Shown here one piece after another: positions 8,325-16,821 of a stretch of DNA of 64,000 nt. The first letter of the stretch is position 1; each line of letters opens with the position of its first letter. The notes under the pieces were generated by a model, which searched no databases, was not told the origin of the DNA, and worked only from the letters and a program-made list of their open reading frames with translations. Both the position numbers and the translations under genes were made by a program. Origin of the DNA: Caulobacter segnis (GTDB taxonomy: Bacteria > Pseudomonadota > Alphaproteobacteria > Caulobacterales > Caulobacteraceae); assembly GCF_003243465.1 (NCBI RefSeq), contig NZ_QFQZ01000011.1:1-64000 (forward strand), given 5' to 3'.

Positions 8325-10250
8325 TTGAGGATCCAAGCTCTTCTCGCGAGCGCCGCTCTTCTGGCGCTCGCGACCTCGTCGTTGGCCGCCCCGCTCGTCG
8401 ACGGCGCCCTCGGCGACCACGCCGTTCTCCAGCGCGGCCGGCCTATCGTCCTGACCGGCAAGGCGCTCCCGGGCGAGGCGGTTTCGGCCAACCTCGCCGG
8501 TAAGACCGTCAGCGCGCCGGCTGACAAAGCCGGCCGCTTCCGTCTCGTCCTGCCTGCTCTGCAAGCTGGCGGCCCCTACCGGCTGCTGATCGACGCGCCC
8601 AGCGGCCAGCAGCTGATCGACGACCTCCTGATCGGCGACGTCTTCCTGTGCTCGGGCCAGAGCAACATGGAGCTGACGACCGAGCAGGCGCAGAACAGCT
8701 TCCAGATCTACGGCGCCAGCGATCCTCAGATCCGTCTGATGAGCGTGCCCAAGCGCCTGGCCTTCGCGCCGCTGGACAAGCCGGACGCCCCGCCGGCCTG
8801 GACCGCCGCGACGCCGGCGACGATCGGCAAGTTCTCGGCGGTCTGCTTCTACATCGGCCAATCGCTGCGCGAGACGACCAAGGCCCCGATCGGCCTGATC
8901 CACGCCAGCTGGGGCGGCTCTCGCATCTCGGCCTGGCTCTCACCGGACGGGCTTGAGCAGGCGGGCCTGGGTGAGCCGGCAAAGACGCTCGCGCTCTATA
9001 CCCGCGACACGGCGGCGGCGGAAAAGGCCGCGGCGGGCCAGTGGGAGACCTGGTGGCGCGACACCTCAGGCCTTGCGCAGGGCCGCGAGCCCTGGCGGGA
9101 CGATACGGGCCTGGCCTGGAAACCGGTCCCGGTGATCGGCTCCTTCAACCGCTGGGGCCTGCCCGAGATGAAGGGCTACCTCGGCATGGTCTGGTTCAAG
9201 ACCGAGGTCACCCTGACCGCCGAGCAGGCCCGTCAGGCCTCGGTGCTGAATCTTGGCTCGATCGACGACGCGGACCGCACCTGGGTCAACGGCCAGCCGG
9301 TCGGCGGGACCAGCCTGGGCCGCGCGCGCCAGTATCGTCTCAAGCCAGGCGTGCTGCGCGAAGGGCGCAACGTCATCCTGGTAAACGCCGACAACGTCTA
9401 TGCCGACGGCGGCATGCTGGGTCCGGCCAGCGCTCTGAAGCTGCAGTTTGACGATGGGACGAGCCTGCCGCTCGATCAGGGCTGGCTGTACGCGCCGGCC
9501 GGGCGCTCGAAGTCCAACGCGCCGCGCTCGCCTTGGGACGATATCAACGGCGCGGGCACGCTCTACAACGGCATGATCGCGCCGCTGGGGCCGGTCAGCC
9601 TGAAGGGCGTCGCCTGGTACCAGGGCGAGTCCGACACCGGCCTGCCCGGCTATGACCGTCGTCTCGCGGCGTTGATGAAGGACTGGCGCACGCGGTTCGA
9701 GACGCCGAACCTCGCCTTCGCCATCGTGCAACTCTCGGCCTATGGCGACACCGCCAAGCGGCCGGTGGAGAATGGCTGGGCGACCGTGCGCGACGTCCAG
9801 CGCCGCGTCGCCGAGGCCGACGGCCACGCCGCCGTCGTCGTGACGATCGATCACGGCGATCCGCTCGACATCCATCCGGGAGAGAAGCAGGAGGTCGGCC
9901 GCCGCGCCGCCCGCGCCATGCGCGCCTTGGCCTATAGCGAGGCGGTCGCGCCCTCCGGCCCCCGCATCGCCGGCGCTGCCCGCGACGCCGGCGGCGGCGT
10001 GACCCTGACCTTCAAGGATGTCACCGGCGCCCTCTCCCCGCGCAGCGGCGCGGTCGCGATCGGCTTCGAGCTCTGCGGGGCCGGCGTCTGCCGCTTCGCG
10101 AACGGCCTTGCGGAAGGCGCCAAGGTGGTGCTGAGCGGTGATGGCCAACCGATCGACCGCGTCCGCTATGCCTGGGCCGAAAGCCCGGTGGTCAATCTGT
10201 TTGATGACGCGGACCTGCCGGTCGGTCCGTTTGAGGTTGCCGTGCCCTAA
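8325..10250 (+). CDS. SASA-family (sialate O-acetylesterase-like) carbohydrate acetylesterase
   Basis: A 641-aa secreted SGNH-type esterase. The signal peptide covers about 1-22. Nucleophile Ser113 is in LCSGQSNME and the Asp515/His517 pair is in LDIHPGEKQ; GVAWYQGESD forms another conserved block. A jelly-roll insert (about 270-390) splits the SGNH core, as usual in this family. The start is TTG 8325, preceded by GGAGAA, 9 nt after the GH3 stop, so the genes are co-transcribed. In hemicellulose loci such enzymes usually deacetylate xylan or its oligosaccharides; sialic acid is unlikely here. Confidence 0.88.
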   Translation: MRIQALLASAALLALATSSLAAPLVDGALGDHAVLQRGRPIVLTGKALPGEAVSANLAGKTVSAPADKAGRFRLVLPALQAGGPYRLLIDAPSGQQLIDDLLIGDVFLCSGQSNMELTTEQAQNSFQIYGASDPQIRLMSVPKRLAFAPLDKPDAPPAWTAATPATIGKFSAVCFYIGQSLRETTKAPIGLIHASWGGSRISAWLSPDGLEQAGLGEPAKTLALYTRDTAAAEKAAAGQWETWWRDTSGLAQGREPWRDDTGLAWKPVPVIGSFNRWGLPEMKGYLGMVWFKTEVTLTAEQARQASVLNLGSIDDADRTWVNGQPVGGTSLGRARQYRLKPGVLREGRNVILVNADNVYADGGMLGPASALKLQFDDGTSLPLDQGWLYAPAGRSKSNAPRSPWDDINGAGTLYNGMIAPLGPVSLKGVAWYQGESDTGLPGYDRRLAALMKDWRTRFETPNLAFAIVQLSAYGDTAKRPVENGWATVRDVQRRVAEADGHAAVVVTIDHGDPLDIHPGEKQEVGRRAARAMRALAYSEAVAPSGPRIAGAARDAGGGVTLTFKDVTGALSPRSGAVAIGFELCGAGVCRFANGLAEGAKVVLSGDGQPIDRVRYAWAESPVVNLFDDADLPVGPFEVAVP

Positions 10251-10259
10251 GGCCGGGAG

Positions 10260-10287
10260 CGGTCGCCGCTTCCATACGCGGCGGCCG
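10260..10287. terminator. Hairpin between convergent SASA and hydrolase genes
   Basis: A 10-bp stem (10260-10269 with 10278-10287, one G-U pair) and 8-nt loop in the 45-bp convergent gap. No T-run, so a bidirectional terminator is inferred from position. Confidence 0.4.
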
Positions 10288-10295
10288 CGAGCACC

Positions 10296-11237
10296 CTACT
10301 TCTTGCTCATATAGCCGTGCATCGCCATCCAGCTCACGTAGGCGTCGAACCAGCCCGTGCTGGTGGTCTTCTTCCTGTACATGCCAAAGCCGTGGCCGCC
10401 CTGTTCGTAGAGGTGGAACTCCACGGGCCGCTTGGCCGCGCGCCAGCTCTCGATCAGGCCAAAGCCGCTGTTGCCGAACAGCGGGTCATCGGCTGCGAGG
10501 GCGAAGAACATCGGCGGCGCGTCGGCCGGCACAGTCGCCGGCGCCAGGGAGCCGTAGATCAGGCCGATGAACGCCGGCTTGGCGTCCTCGACGGCCAGGG
10601 TGGTGGTCAGGGTCAGCATGGCGCCGGCCGAGAAGCCGACCATGCCGATGCGGTCGGGATCGACATGCCACTCGGCCGCCCGCGACCGGATCAGGGCGAA
10701 GGCGGCGCGGGAGTCGGCCAGTTGCGGCTGGAGAGCCTGGACCGCCGACTGCGGATCCATGCGCGGCGCGCGGGCCATGCCTGAGAACATCGCCTTCATC
10801 GAAGCTTCGAAGCCGGGCATGTCAGCGGGCGTCTGGTTCAGGCGGTACTTCAGGACGAAGGCGGCGACGCCCTTGTCGGCCAGGGCCTTGGCGACGTCCC
10901 AGCCCTCGTTCTCCATCGACAGGGTCCGGAAGCCGCCGCCCGGCGCGACGATCACGGCTACGCCGGTGGCCTTGGCGGGATCAGGCAGGAAAGGCGTCAG
11001 CGTGGCGACCGTCACGTTGCGCGCGAAGACGCTCCCATACTGGCTGTGCCAGCTCTCGGCGTTCGTCGCGCCGGGCAGCGGGCCAGTGTTCAGAGTTATC
11101 GCGTTTGGCTGGGCCGGAATGGCGATCGGCGTCATCTTATCGGCCTGCGCCAGGGCGGGCGTCGCCATCAAGCAGGCCATCACCAGACCCGTCGCGATGG
11201 CCCCGGCCCGCGCGCCTCTCTTCCCTATGAACCCCAT
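10296..11237 (-). CDS. Secreted alpha/beta-hydrolase, acetyl-xylan-esterase-like
   Basis: A 313-aa exported hydrolase. The signal peptide (1-30, ending PALAQA) precedes an alpha/beta-hydrolase fold with oxyanion motif VAPGGGF and nucleophile elbow GFSAGA near residue 202; the His is probably in QGGHGFGM near the C-terminus. This layout matches the BD-FAE/dienelactone-hydrolase-like esterases often annotated as xylanase or acetyl-xylan esterase. It is a single-gene unit with its own upstream region (11238-11376), convergent with the SASA operon. Substrate is inferred from context. Confidence 0.8.
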   Translation of the reverse strand: MGFIGKRGARAGAIATGLVMACLMATPALAQADKMTPIAIPAQPNAITLNTGPLPGATNAESWHSQYGSVFARNVTVATLTPFLPDPAKATGVAVIVAPGGGFRTLSMENEGWDVAKALADKGVAAFVLKYRLNQTPADMPGFEASMKAMFSGMARAPRMDPQSAVQALQPQLADSRAAFALIRSRAAEWHVDPDRIGMVGFSAGAMLTLTTTLAVEDAKPAFIGLIYGSLAPATVPADAPPMFFALAADDPLFGNSGFGLIESWRAAKRPVEFHLYEQGGHGFGMYRKKTTSTGWFDAYVSWMAMHGYMSKK

Positions 11238-11328
11238 ATCGTTCTCGCTCCCAATGCTTGTCGTTCGGCCGCTTTTTGGCGCGGCTCGGCTTTACTCCTA
11301 CAAATTCTGGAGCGCCTGTCACGACGAT

Positions 11329-11342
11329 TGTTAGCGGTCCCA
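11329..11342. promoter_or_regulatory. Candidate LacI/XylR-type operator upstream of the hydrolase at 10296-11237
   Basis: TGTTAGCGGTCCCA shares TGTNAGCGNTNCC with the site at 3319-3331 and is close to the recalled Caulobacter XylR motif. It lies about 90 nt upstream of the hydrolase start. Confidence 0.35.
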
Positions 11343-11376
11343 TCAATTTATGGGCCTTGCAGCTTGGCCATCGAAC

Positions 11377-11889
11377 CTAGGGGCGAGCAGTTGAGCCAAG
11401 CGTCCAATCGATCACGTCACCCTCGTAGGCGTCGGCGCCCCTGCCGATCGCTGCGATGGCCGAACGCATCGCGCCGCAGCGGTGGAGCATTGTATCCGCC
11501 AACGAGATCATCAAGGCGTTTGGAGTCGCCTTCGGCGCAGCTGCGCGAAGCCGATAGGCGATCGACAACTCCTCCCCTGGGACGCTCGCGGCGCACGCCA
11601 GTATGTAGGCGGCGGCCGGCGAGCGACTGACACCGGCGAAACAATGGATGAGGAGCGTCGCATTCTCAGGAAGTTCGCGACCCAACTGTATGATCTCACG
11701 GATCATTTCAGCGCTGGGCTCCACCAGCCCTGAGCGCGGCCCTGCGATGTCGTTGAACCGCAGCACCGTGTGGGGCACGCGGCGCGCGCTTACCGAGGCG
11801 TCCGGGGAAATCAGCGTCAGGACGTGGTCAATAGGTGCGCGCGCCAAGAGCGTCTCGACGGCGGAGCCTGGACAGACAAGAAGCCTCAA
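11377..11889 (-). CDS. Cys-based (dual-specificity/tyrosine-like) phosphatase at the end of the cobalamin operon
   Basis: A 170-aa cytoplasmic protein with the PTP signature HCFAGVSRS: nucleophile Cys83 and Arg89 (CX5R). Asp47 in RFNDIAG is a candidate general acid. The start is TTG 11889, overlapping the cobS stop as TTGA, so translation is coupled to cobS. Tyrosine phosphatase is the likely automatic annotation, but the last position of a B12 operon with no visible CobC/CobZ-type phosphatase makes alpha-ribazole-5'-phosphate or adenosylcobalamin-5'-phosphate a candidate substrate. That assignment is inference; the fold assignment is firm. Confidence 0.85.
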   Translation of the reverse strand: MRLLVCPGSAVETLLARAPIDHVLTLISPDASVSARRVPHTVLRFNDIAGPRSGLVEPSAEMIREIIQLGRELPENATLLIHCFAGVSRSPAAAYILACAASVPGEELSIAYRLRAAAPKATPNALMISLADTMLHRCGAMRSAIAAIGRGADAYEGDVIDWTLGSTARP

Positions 11890-12653
11890 GTGAGCGCCGC
11901 CACGCCGAGCAGGAAGCCGACCTCGAAGACCTGTTCCACCGCGCCGAGCACGTCGCCCGTGTGGCCGCCAATCAATCTCGTAGCGGTCCTAGTGAGGATC
12001 AACGCCGCCACGAGCCCCAGCGCCAGGCCTGCCCCGACGGCTCGCGTCGGCAGAAACAGTAGCGGCCAGGCCGCGATGACCAGGGCGACGACAACCTCCA
12101 CGGTCCGAACGCCCATCGGCGTCGGCTTCCACTTGCCGGCCTCGCCGGAAGGGGCATAAGGCGTGGACCGCATGACGAAGACCGCCGCCGCTCGTCCGAC
12201 ACCATGGGCCGCCAACAGGGTGACGGCGCCGGCCGACGCGGTGAAGGTCGCGAGCAGCGCCGCCTTGAGACCAAGAGCGACAACCAACGCGCAAACGCCG
12301 TAGGTTCCGATGCGGCTGTCCTTCATGATCTCCAGGCGGCGCTCAGCGGTCTGCCCGCCGCCCAGACCATCGACGGTGTCGGCCAAGCCATCCTCGTGGA
12401 AGGCGCCGGTGATCAGCAGGCCAACGCCGATCGCCAGCGCCGCCGCCACGCCGACGCCCCAGACTTGAAAGCCAAGGAAGAAGACGCCTGCGGAGATCGC
12501 GCCAACCGCCTGGCCTGCAAGCGGAAAATAGCGCGCGGCTCGCGTGATCCATTCGGGCTCGAAGCCCTCCAGCGACGGCGTCGGAATTCGCGTGAGGAAC
12601 TGGATGGCGCAGAGCAGCAGTTGCGCCTGTCGCCACAGCCAACCCATGGTCAC
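11886..12653 (-). CDS. cobS: Adenosylcobinamide-GDP ribazoletransferase
   Basis: A 255-aa integral membrane enzyme that joins adenosylcobinamide-GDP to alpha-ribazole (phosphate) in the last stage of cobalamin assembly. The N-terminal FLTRIPTP block and GAFHEDGLADTVDGLGGG (about 83-100), with its acidic Mg-binding residues, are diagnostic. Several hydrophobic segments span the protein. The start is GTG 12653, overlapping the cobT stop as GTGA; ATG 12647 is an alternative. The gene overlaps the following phosphatase. Confidence 0.95.
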   Translation of the reverse strand: MTMGWLWRQAQLLLCAIQFLTRIPTPSLEGFEPEWITRAARYFPLAGQAVGAISAGVFFLGFQVWGVGVAAALAIGVGLLITGAFHEDGLADTVDGLGGGQTAERRLEIMKDSRIGTYGVCALVVALGLKAALLATFTASAGAVTLLAAHGVGRAAAVFVMRSTPYAPSGEAGKWKPTPMGVRTVEVVVALVIAAWPLLFLPTRAVGAGLALGLVAALILTRTATRLIGGHTGDVLGAVEQVFEVGFLLGVAALT

Positions 12654-13681
12654 AGCCGCCCGTTAAGAACGTCGTCGAGGTTGGCGACGTCGGTCAGCAA
12701 ACGCGAAGCCGCGCGGACCAGCGGCAAGGCGAGCAACGCGCCCGTGCCCTCGCCTAGCCTCAGGTCCAGCGCCAGCAGAGGCTCGACATCCAGGGCCGCC
12801 AGTAATCGGCCGTGACCCTGCTCGGCCGAGCGATGGCAGAAGATGCAATAGCCCCGGGCTTGTGGGACAAGCCGGATCGCGACCAAGGCCGCGGCCGAGA
12901 CGATGAAGCCATCGATCAGGACCGGAATTTTGGCCGATGCCGCGCCTATGATTGCGCCGGCCATCATGGCGATCTCCAATCCGCCGAACTCAGCCAGGAC
13001 GTCCAGCGGCGCTGTCGTGGCGCTGCGAGTGGCGGCGCGGTGCAGGATCGCGACCTTGCGCGCCAAGCCCGCGTCGTCATGCCCAGCCCCGCGCCCGACA
13101 CAGTCGGTCAGCGGCGCTGGCGCGAGCCGGTGCATGATCAGCGCCGCCGAGGCCGTGTTGCCTATGCCCATCTCGCCGAGCGCGAGGATCTCGAAGCCCT
13201 CCTCGACAGCCTCTCGGGCTATGGCGGCGCCGCGCCCCAGCGCCGTCTCGACCTCGGCCTGAGTCAGGGCGGGTTCGACAGCGGCGTTGCGGCTGCCGCG
13301 CCGGACCTTGGCGTCCAGCATCTTCGGATGGGGCGGCAAGTCGGCGTCCACGCCCGCGTCGACGACCCGCAGGTCCGCGCCGACCGCCGCTGCGAAGGCG
13401 TTGGCGCTGGCCTTGCCGGCCAGGAAGGTCGCCACCATCGCCTGGGTCACGGCCGAGGGATAGGCCGAGACGCCCTCGGCATTCATGCCATGGTCGCCGG
13501 CGAAGACGAGCAATAGCGCTCTGTCGAAAGTCGGCGGCTGGCCGCCCGCCATCAGGCCAAGCCGCACGGCCAGATCCTCGATCCGCCCCAGCGCGCCCAG
13601 CGGCTTGGCCTTGGCGTTGAGCAGCGCTCGAAAGGCGTCGGCGCCGGAAGGGTCGATCAGGGAAACGGCAGGCAGGTTCAT
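12650..13681 (-). CDS. cobT: Nicotinate-nucleotide--dimethylbenzimidazole phosphoribosyltransferase
   Basis: A 343-aa cytosolic enzyme that forms alpha-ribazole phosphate from dimethylbenzimidazole and nicotinate mononucleotide. Recognisable blocks are AKPLGALGRIEDLA, LLVFAGDHGMNAEGVSAYP, LGEMGIGNTASA and the catalytic-Glu region near the C-terminus (LRLGEGTGALLALPL). Length is normal for the family. It overlaps cobQ upstream and cobS downstream by 4 nt each, so it is translated from the same operon. It is called CobU in the Pseudomonas nomenclature. Confidence 0.95.
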   Translation of the reverse strand: MNLPAVSLIDPSGADAFRALLNAKAKPLGALGRIEDLAVRLGLMAGGQPPTFDRALLLVFAGDHGMNAEGVSAYPSAVTQAMVATFLAGKASANAFAAAVGADLRVVDAGVDADLPPHPKMLDAKVRRGSRNAAVEPALTQAEVETALGRGAAIAREAVEEGFEILALGEMGIGNTASAALIMHRLAPAPLTDCVGRGAGHDDAGLARKVAILHRAATRSATTAPLDVLAEFGGLEIAMMAGAIIGAASAKIPVLIDGFIVSAAALVAIRLVPQARGYCIFCHRSAEQGHGRLLAALDVEPLLALDLRLGEGTGALLALPLVRAASRLLTDVANLDDVLNGRL

Positions 13682-15138
13682 CGGGATGTCTCCAGGCCGG
13701 CGATGACCGCGAGGGCGGGAATGTCGAAAGCCGCTTCCAGGGCGGCGGCGATTTCGTCTAGCGCCTGGTCGACGCGCGAGGATTGATCCAGGCGGTCCGA
13801 AACCGCGCCGAGCTCGGCCAACAGCTCCGCCCTCGCCTCTCCGTTATCAAATAGGCCGTGGACGTAGCAGCCGCTCACCTTGCCGTCGGCCGAGATCGCG
13901 CCGTCCTCTCCGCCATCGTCGAACCGCAGCATCAGACGCCCGCCGCCCTCGGTGCGCCCCACGTGCATCTCGTAGCCGGCGAAGGACGCGCCGCCCGGCA
14001 GTCGGCCGGCGACCTGACGCAAGGTCTTTCGCCCGGTCATCACCGTCTCGACGTCGAGCAGACCAAGACCCTCCACCGAGGCCGGCGCGCCCTCGATCCC
14101 GTCCGGATCTGAGACGCGCCGACCCAGCATCTGGAAGCCGCCACAGACTCCCAGCACGCGCCCGCCGCGTCGGACGTGGGCCAGGAGATCGATGTCCCAG
14201 CCTTGCGCCCGGAAGAAGGTCAGGTCCGCGAGGGTGGCTTTCGTCCCCGGCAGGATGACGAGGTCAGCATCGCCCGGCAGCGGCTGGCCAGGCGGCACGA
14301 AGGCGAAAATCACGTCCGGCTCGGTTCGCAAGGCGTCGAACTCGTCAAAGTTGGCGATGCGCGAAAGCATCGGGACGACGATACGGACCTTGCGTCCGTC
14401 AGAGCGCGAGGCGCCGTCCAATACGACCGCATCCTCGGCCGGCAGCCGTCGCGCCGCCCCCAGCCAGGGCGCCATGCCGAGGTCAGGCCAGCCCGTCGCC
14501 TCGACGATCATCCGGCGACCATCCTGGAAGAGTTTGGGGTCACCCCGGAACTTGTTGATCAAGAAGCCGCGCACCATGGCGCGATCGGCCTCGTCGAGCA
14601 CGGCATGGGCGCCGACCAGGGCGGCGATAACATGGCCGCGATCGATGTCGCCGACCAGCACGACCGGCACGTTCGCCGCCCGCGCGAAGCCCATATTGGC
14701 GATGTCGCCTGCGCGCAGGTTGACCTCCGCCGGGCTCCCCGCGCCTTCGACAATGACGAGGTCGCTTTCCGCCTCCAGCCGCCGGAAACTGTCGACGACG
14801 AGGTCCAACAACTCGCCCTTGCGCGCCTGATAACCGCTGGCCTTCCAGGTTCCCGCCATCTGGCCGCGCACGACCAACTGGGCGCCGACATCGCTCTGGG
14901 GCTTTAGCAGCACCGGGTTCATGTCGACGGTCGGCGGCGTGCGGCAGGCGATGGCCTGCAGCGCCTGGGCGCGACCGATCTCGCCGCCCTCGGCGGTCAC
15001 GGCGGCGTTGTTGGACATGTTCTGCGGTTTGAACGGCCGAACGCGAAGGCCGCGATTGGCGAACAGCCGGCACAGGCCCGCGACCAGAACCGACTTGCCG
15101 ACATCGGAGCCGCAGCCCTGAATCATCAATGCGGCCAT
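13678..15138 (-). CDS. cobQ: Cobyric acid synthase
   Basis: A 486-aa glutamine-dependent amidase that amidates adenosylcobyrinate a,c-diamide to cobyric acid. An ATP-binding CobQ/DTB-synthetase-like domain starts with MIQGCGSDVGKSVLVAGLCR and NMSNNAAVT; the C-terminal class I glutamine amidotransferase has its Cys in GVCGGFQMLG and a His in CYVHGLF. ATG 15138 follows GGAGG at 7 nt; the frame is open to 15168 but has no ribosome site there. Its start overlaps the cobD stop by 13 nt. Presence of cobQ shows more than cobinamide salvage is encoded. Confidence 0.95.
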   Translation of the reverse strand: MAALMIQGCGSDVGKSVLVAGLCRLFANRGLRVRPFKPQNMSNNAAVTAEGGEIGRAQALQAIACRTPPTVDMNPVLLKPQSDVGAQLVVRGQMAGTWKASGYQARKGELLDLVVDSFRRLEAESDLVIVEGAGSPAEVNLRAGDIANMGFARAANVPVVLVGDIDRGHVIAALVGAHAVLDEADRAMVRGFLINKFRGDPKLFQDGRRMIVEATGWPDLGMAPWLGAARRLPAEDAVVLDGASRSDGRKVRIVVPMLSRIANFDEFDALRTEPDVIFAFVPPGQPLPGDADLVILPGTKATLADLTFFRAQGWDIDLLAHVRRGGRVLGVCGGFQMLGRRVSDPDGIEGAPASVEGLGLLDVETVMTGRKTLRQVAGRLPGGASFAGYEMHVGRTEGGGRLMLRFDDGGEDGAISADGKVSGCYVHGLFDNGEARAELLAELGAVSDRLDQSSRVDQALDEIAAALEAAFDIPALAVIAGLETSR

Positions 15139-16052
15139 GCTAAGCCTCCGCACGCGAGAAGCAGCCACAGGAGCCCGCAGGCCGTCAGATAGACGCGCAG
15201 CGCGCGCGGCAGGTCCTTGGTCTCGACCTCCGGGCCATCGCCGAACACAGGGCGATCGGACCGCTCGCCATCGTACCAGGCTTCGCCGCCCAGACGGACG
15301 CCCAGCGCGCCGGCCATCGCCGCCTCGGGCCAGCCGGCGTTGGGCGAGGCATGCTTAGGCGCGCCGCGGACCATGACCGACCACCCACGGCTGCCCGCCA
15401 TGACGATCAGGGCGCCCGCCAGCCGCGCGGGCGCCAGGTTGAGCAGATCGTCGAACCGCGCCGAGGCCCAGCCGAACGCCCGCCAGCGCGGCTCGCGATG
15501 GCCGACCAGGCTGTCGGCCGTATTGACCGCCTTGTAGATGAACAGGCCCGGCAGACCGGCGACGACAAACCAGAAGACCGGGGCGACGACGCCGTCATTG
15601 AAGCTTTCGGCGAGGCTTTCGATCGCCGCCGCGGCGACGCCGCCGGCTTCCAGGCGCTCAACGTCGCGCCCCACGATCATGCTGACCGCGTCCCGAGCCC
15701 CCTCAACGTCTCCCGATTGCAGCGGTCCCAGGACGGCGGCGACATGCTGGTGCAGGCTACGCTGCGCCAGGCCCAGGCTTCCAGCGACGACCACCAGGAT
15801 GGGACCGCCAAGACGCGTCAACAGCCAGCCCGACAAGCCGCTGACCAGCACGATCGTCAGCAAGGTCGCGACACCTGCGGACCGGCGCTTAAGGTCGCTC
15901 CAGTTAGGACGGTTGAGCGCCCGCTCCAAGCTTGAGATCAGTCCGCCGATCCAGACCACGGGGTGCGGGACGCGCCGATGCAACGCGTCGGGATAGCCGA
16001 CCACGGCTTCCACGGCCGCGGCGGCGAGAACGATCCACGGGCTAGTCCACAC
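15126..16052 (-). CDS. cobD: Adenosylcobinamide-phosphate synthase (CobD/CbiB)
   Basis: A 308-aa polytopic membrane protein that attaches aminopropanol (phosphate) to cobyric acid. Diagnostic blocks are GYPDALHRRVPHPVVWIGGLI, ESLAESFNDGVVAPVFWF and INKAVNT-like YKAVNTADSLVGHRE. The start is GTG 16052, overlapping the end of the upstream ATPase gene by 11 nt. It works directly with the CobC-type decarboxylase encoded upstream, which supplies the aminopropanol phosphate. Confidence 0.95.
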   Translation of the reverse strand: MWTSPWIVLAAAAVEAVVGYPDALHRRVPHPVVWIGGLISSLERALNRPNWSDLKRRSAGVATLLTIVLVSGLSGWLLTRLGGPILVVVAGSLGLAQRSLHQHVAAVLGPLQSGDVEGARDAVSMIVGRDVERLEAGGVAAAAIESLAESFNDGVVAPVFWFVVAGLPGLFIYKAVNTADSLVGHREPRWRAFGWASARFDDLLNLAPARLAGALIVMAGSRGWSVMVRGAPKHASPNAGWPEAAMAGALGVRLGGEAWYDGERSDRPVFGDGPEVETKDLPRALRVYLTACGLLWLLLACGGLAWPH

Positions 16053-16821
16053 GACGCAGGATCTCGATCAGTGGGCCCGCCGCGCCGGCATGTGTGCGAG
16101 TTCTTACGCCATACGCCTTCGCCAAAGCCTGAGGCGTCAGAGCCTGCCTGGGCGGACCGTCGGCGACCAGAAACCCCTTGTCGAGCAATAGCACCCGATC
16201 AGCGAAGCGCGCGGCTAGCGTCAGATCATGCAGCGTGACGACGACACCCTTGCGCTGCTCGTGAGCCAGCCGCTGGAAGAGGCCGACCGTATCGAGGGCA
16301 TGTCCGGGATCGAGGCCCGTCAGCGGCTCGTCCGCCAGCAGCCAGTCGGTCTGGCCGGCAAGAGCGCGGGCGATCAGGGCCCTCGCCCGCTCCCCACCCG
16401 ACAGGCGCGTGATCGCCCGTGCCGCGAAATCATCGAGCCCGGTCGTCGTGATCGCTTGCTCGATAGCGGCGATGTCGTCGGCGCCGGGTCCGAACGCGCC
16501 GAGGTGCGGCGTGCGTCCCAGGCCTATGAAGGTTCGCACATCGACATCCCAGGCGATCTCCGGCGTCTGGGCCAGGAACGCCAGCGCCTTGGCCCGTCGG
16601 CGCGCCGGAATGTCCGTGACGACCGCTTTTTCGAGCTTGATCTGTCCTTGAGCCGGCCTTCTCAGGCCGGCCATGCATGACAGCAGGCTGGACTTGCCGG
16701 CGCCATTCGGACCGACGATCGCTACCAGCTCACCCGTGCGGAACGTGGCCGTGATGCGATCCAGGACGAGGCGGCCGCCAAGGCTAAGACTTACGCTTTC
16801 CGCGGACAGCGCCTGGTTCAC
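16042..16821 (-). CDS. btuD: Cobalamin ABC transporter ATP-binding protein
   Basis: A 259-aa ABC ATPase of the iron-siderophore/B12 (FecE/BtuD) class. Walker A GPNGAGKSS, signature LSGGERARALIARAL, Walker B WLLADEPLTGLD and the switch His in VTLHDL are all intact. The GTG start at 16821 overlaps the permease stop as GTGA; longer reading upstream (to 17304) is antisense or frame noise within the permease. Position between BtuB/F/C genes and cob genes indicates cobinamide or cobalamin import. Confidence 0.93.
   Translation of the reverse strand: MNQALSAESVSLSLGGRLVLDRITATFRTGELVAIVGPNGAGKSSLLSCMAGLRRPAQGQIKLEKAVVTDIPARRRAKALAFLAQTPEIAWDVDVRTFIGLGRTPHLGAFGPGADDIAAIEQAITTTGLDDFAARAITRLSGGERARALIARALAGQTDWLLADEPLTGLDPGHALDTVGLFQRLAHEQRKGVVVTLHDLTLAARFADRVLLLDKGFLVADGPPRQALTPQALAKAYGVRTRTHAGAAGPLIEILRRVD

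Noticed and set aside
5643..8903. 1086-codon open frame on the minus strand
   Set aside because: Fully antisense to the GH3 and SASA genes; composition rich in Arg/Gly/Gln typical of GC-rich antisense frames, with no recognisable motif.
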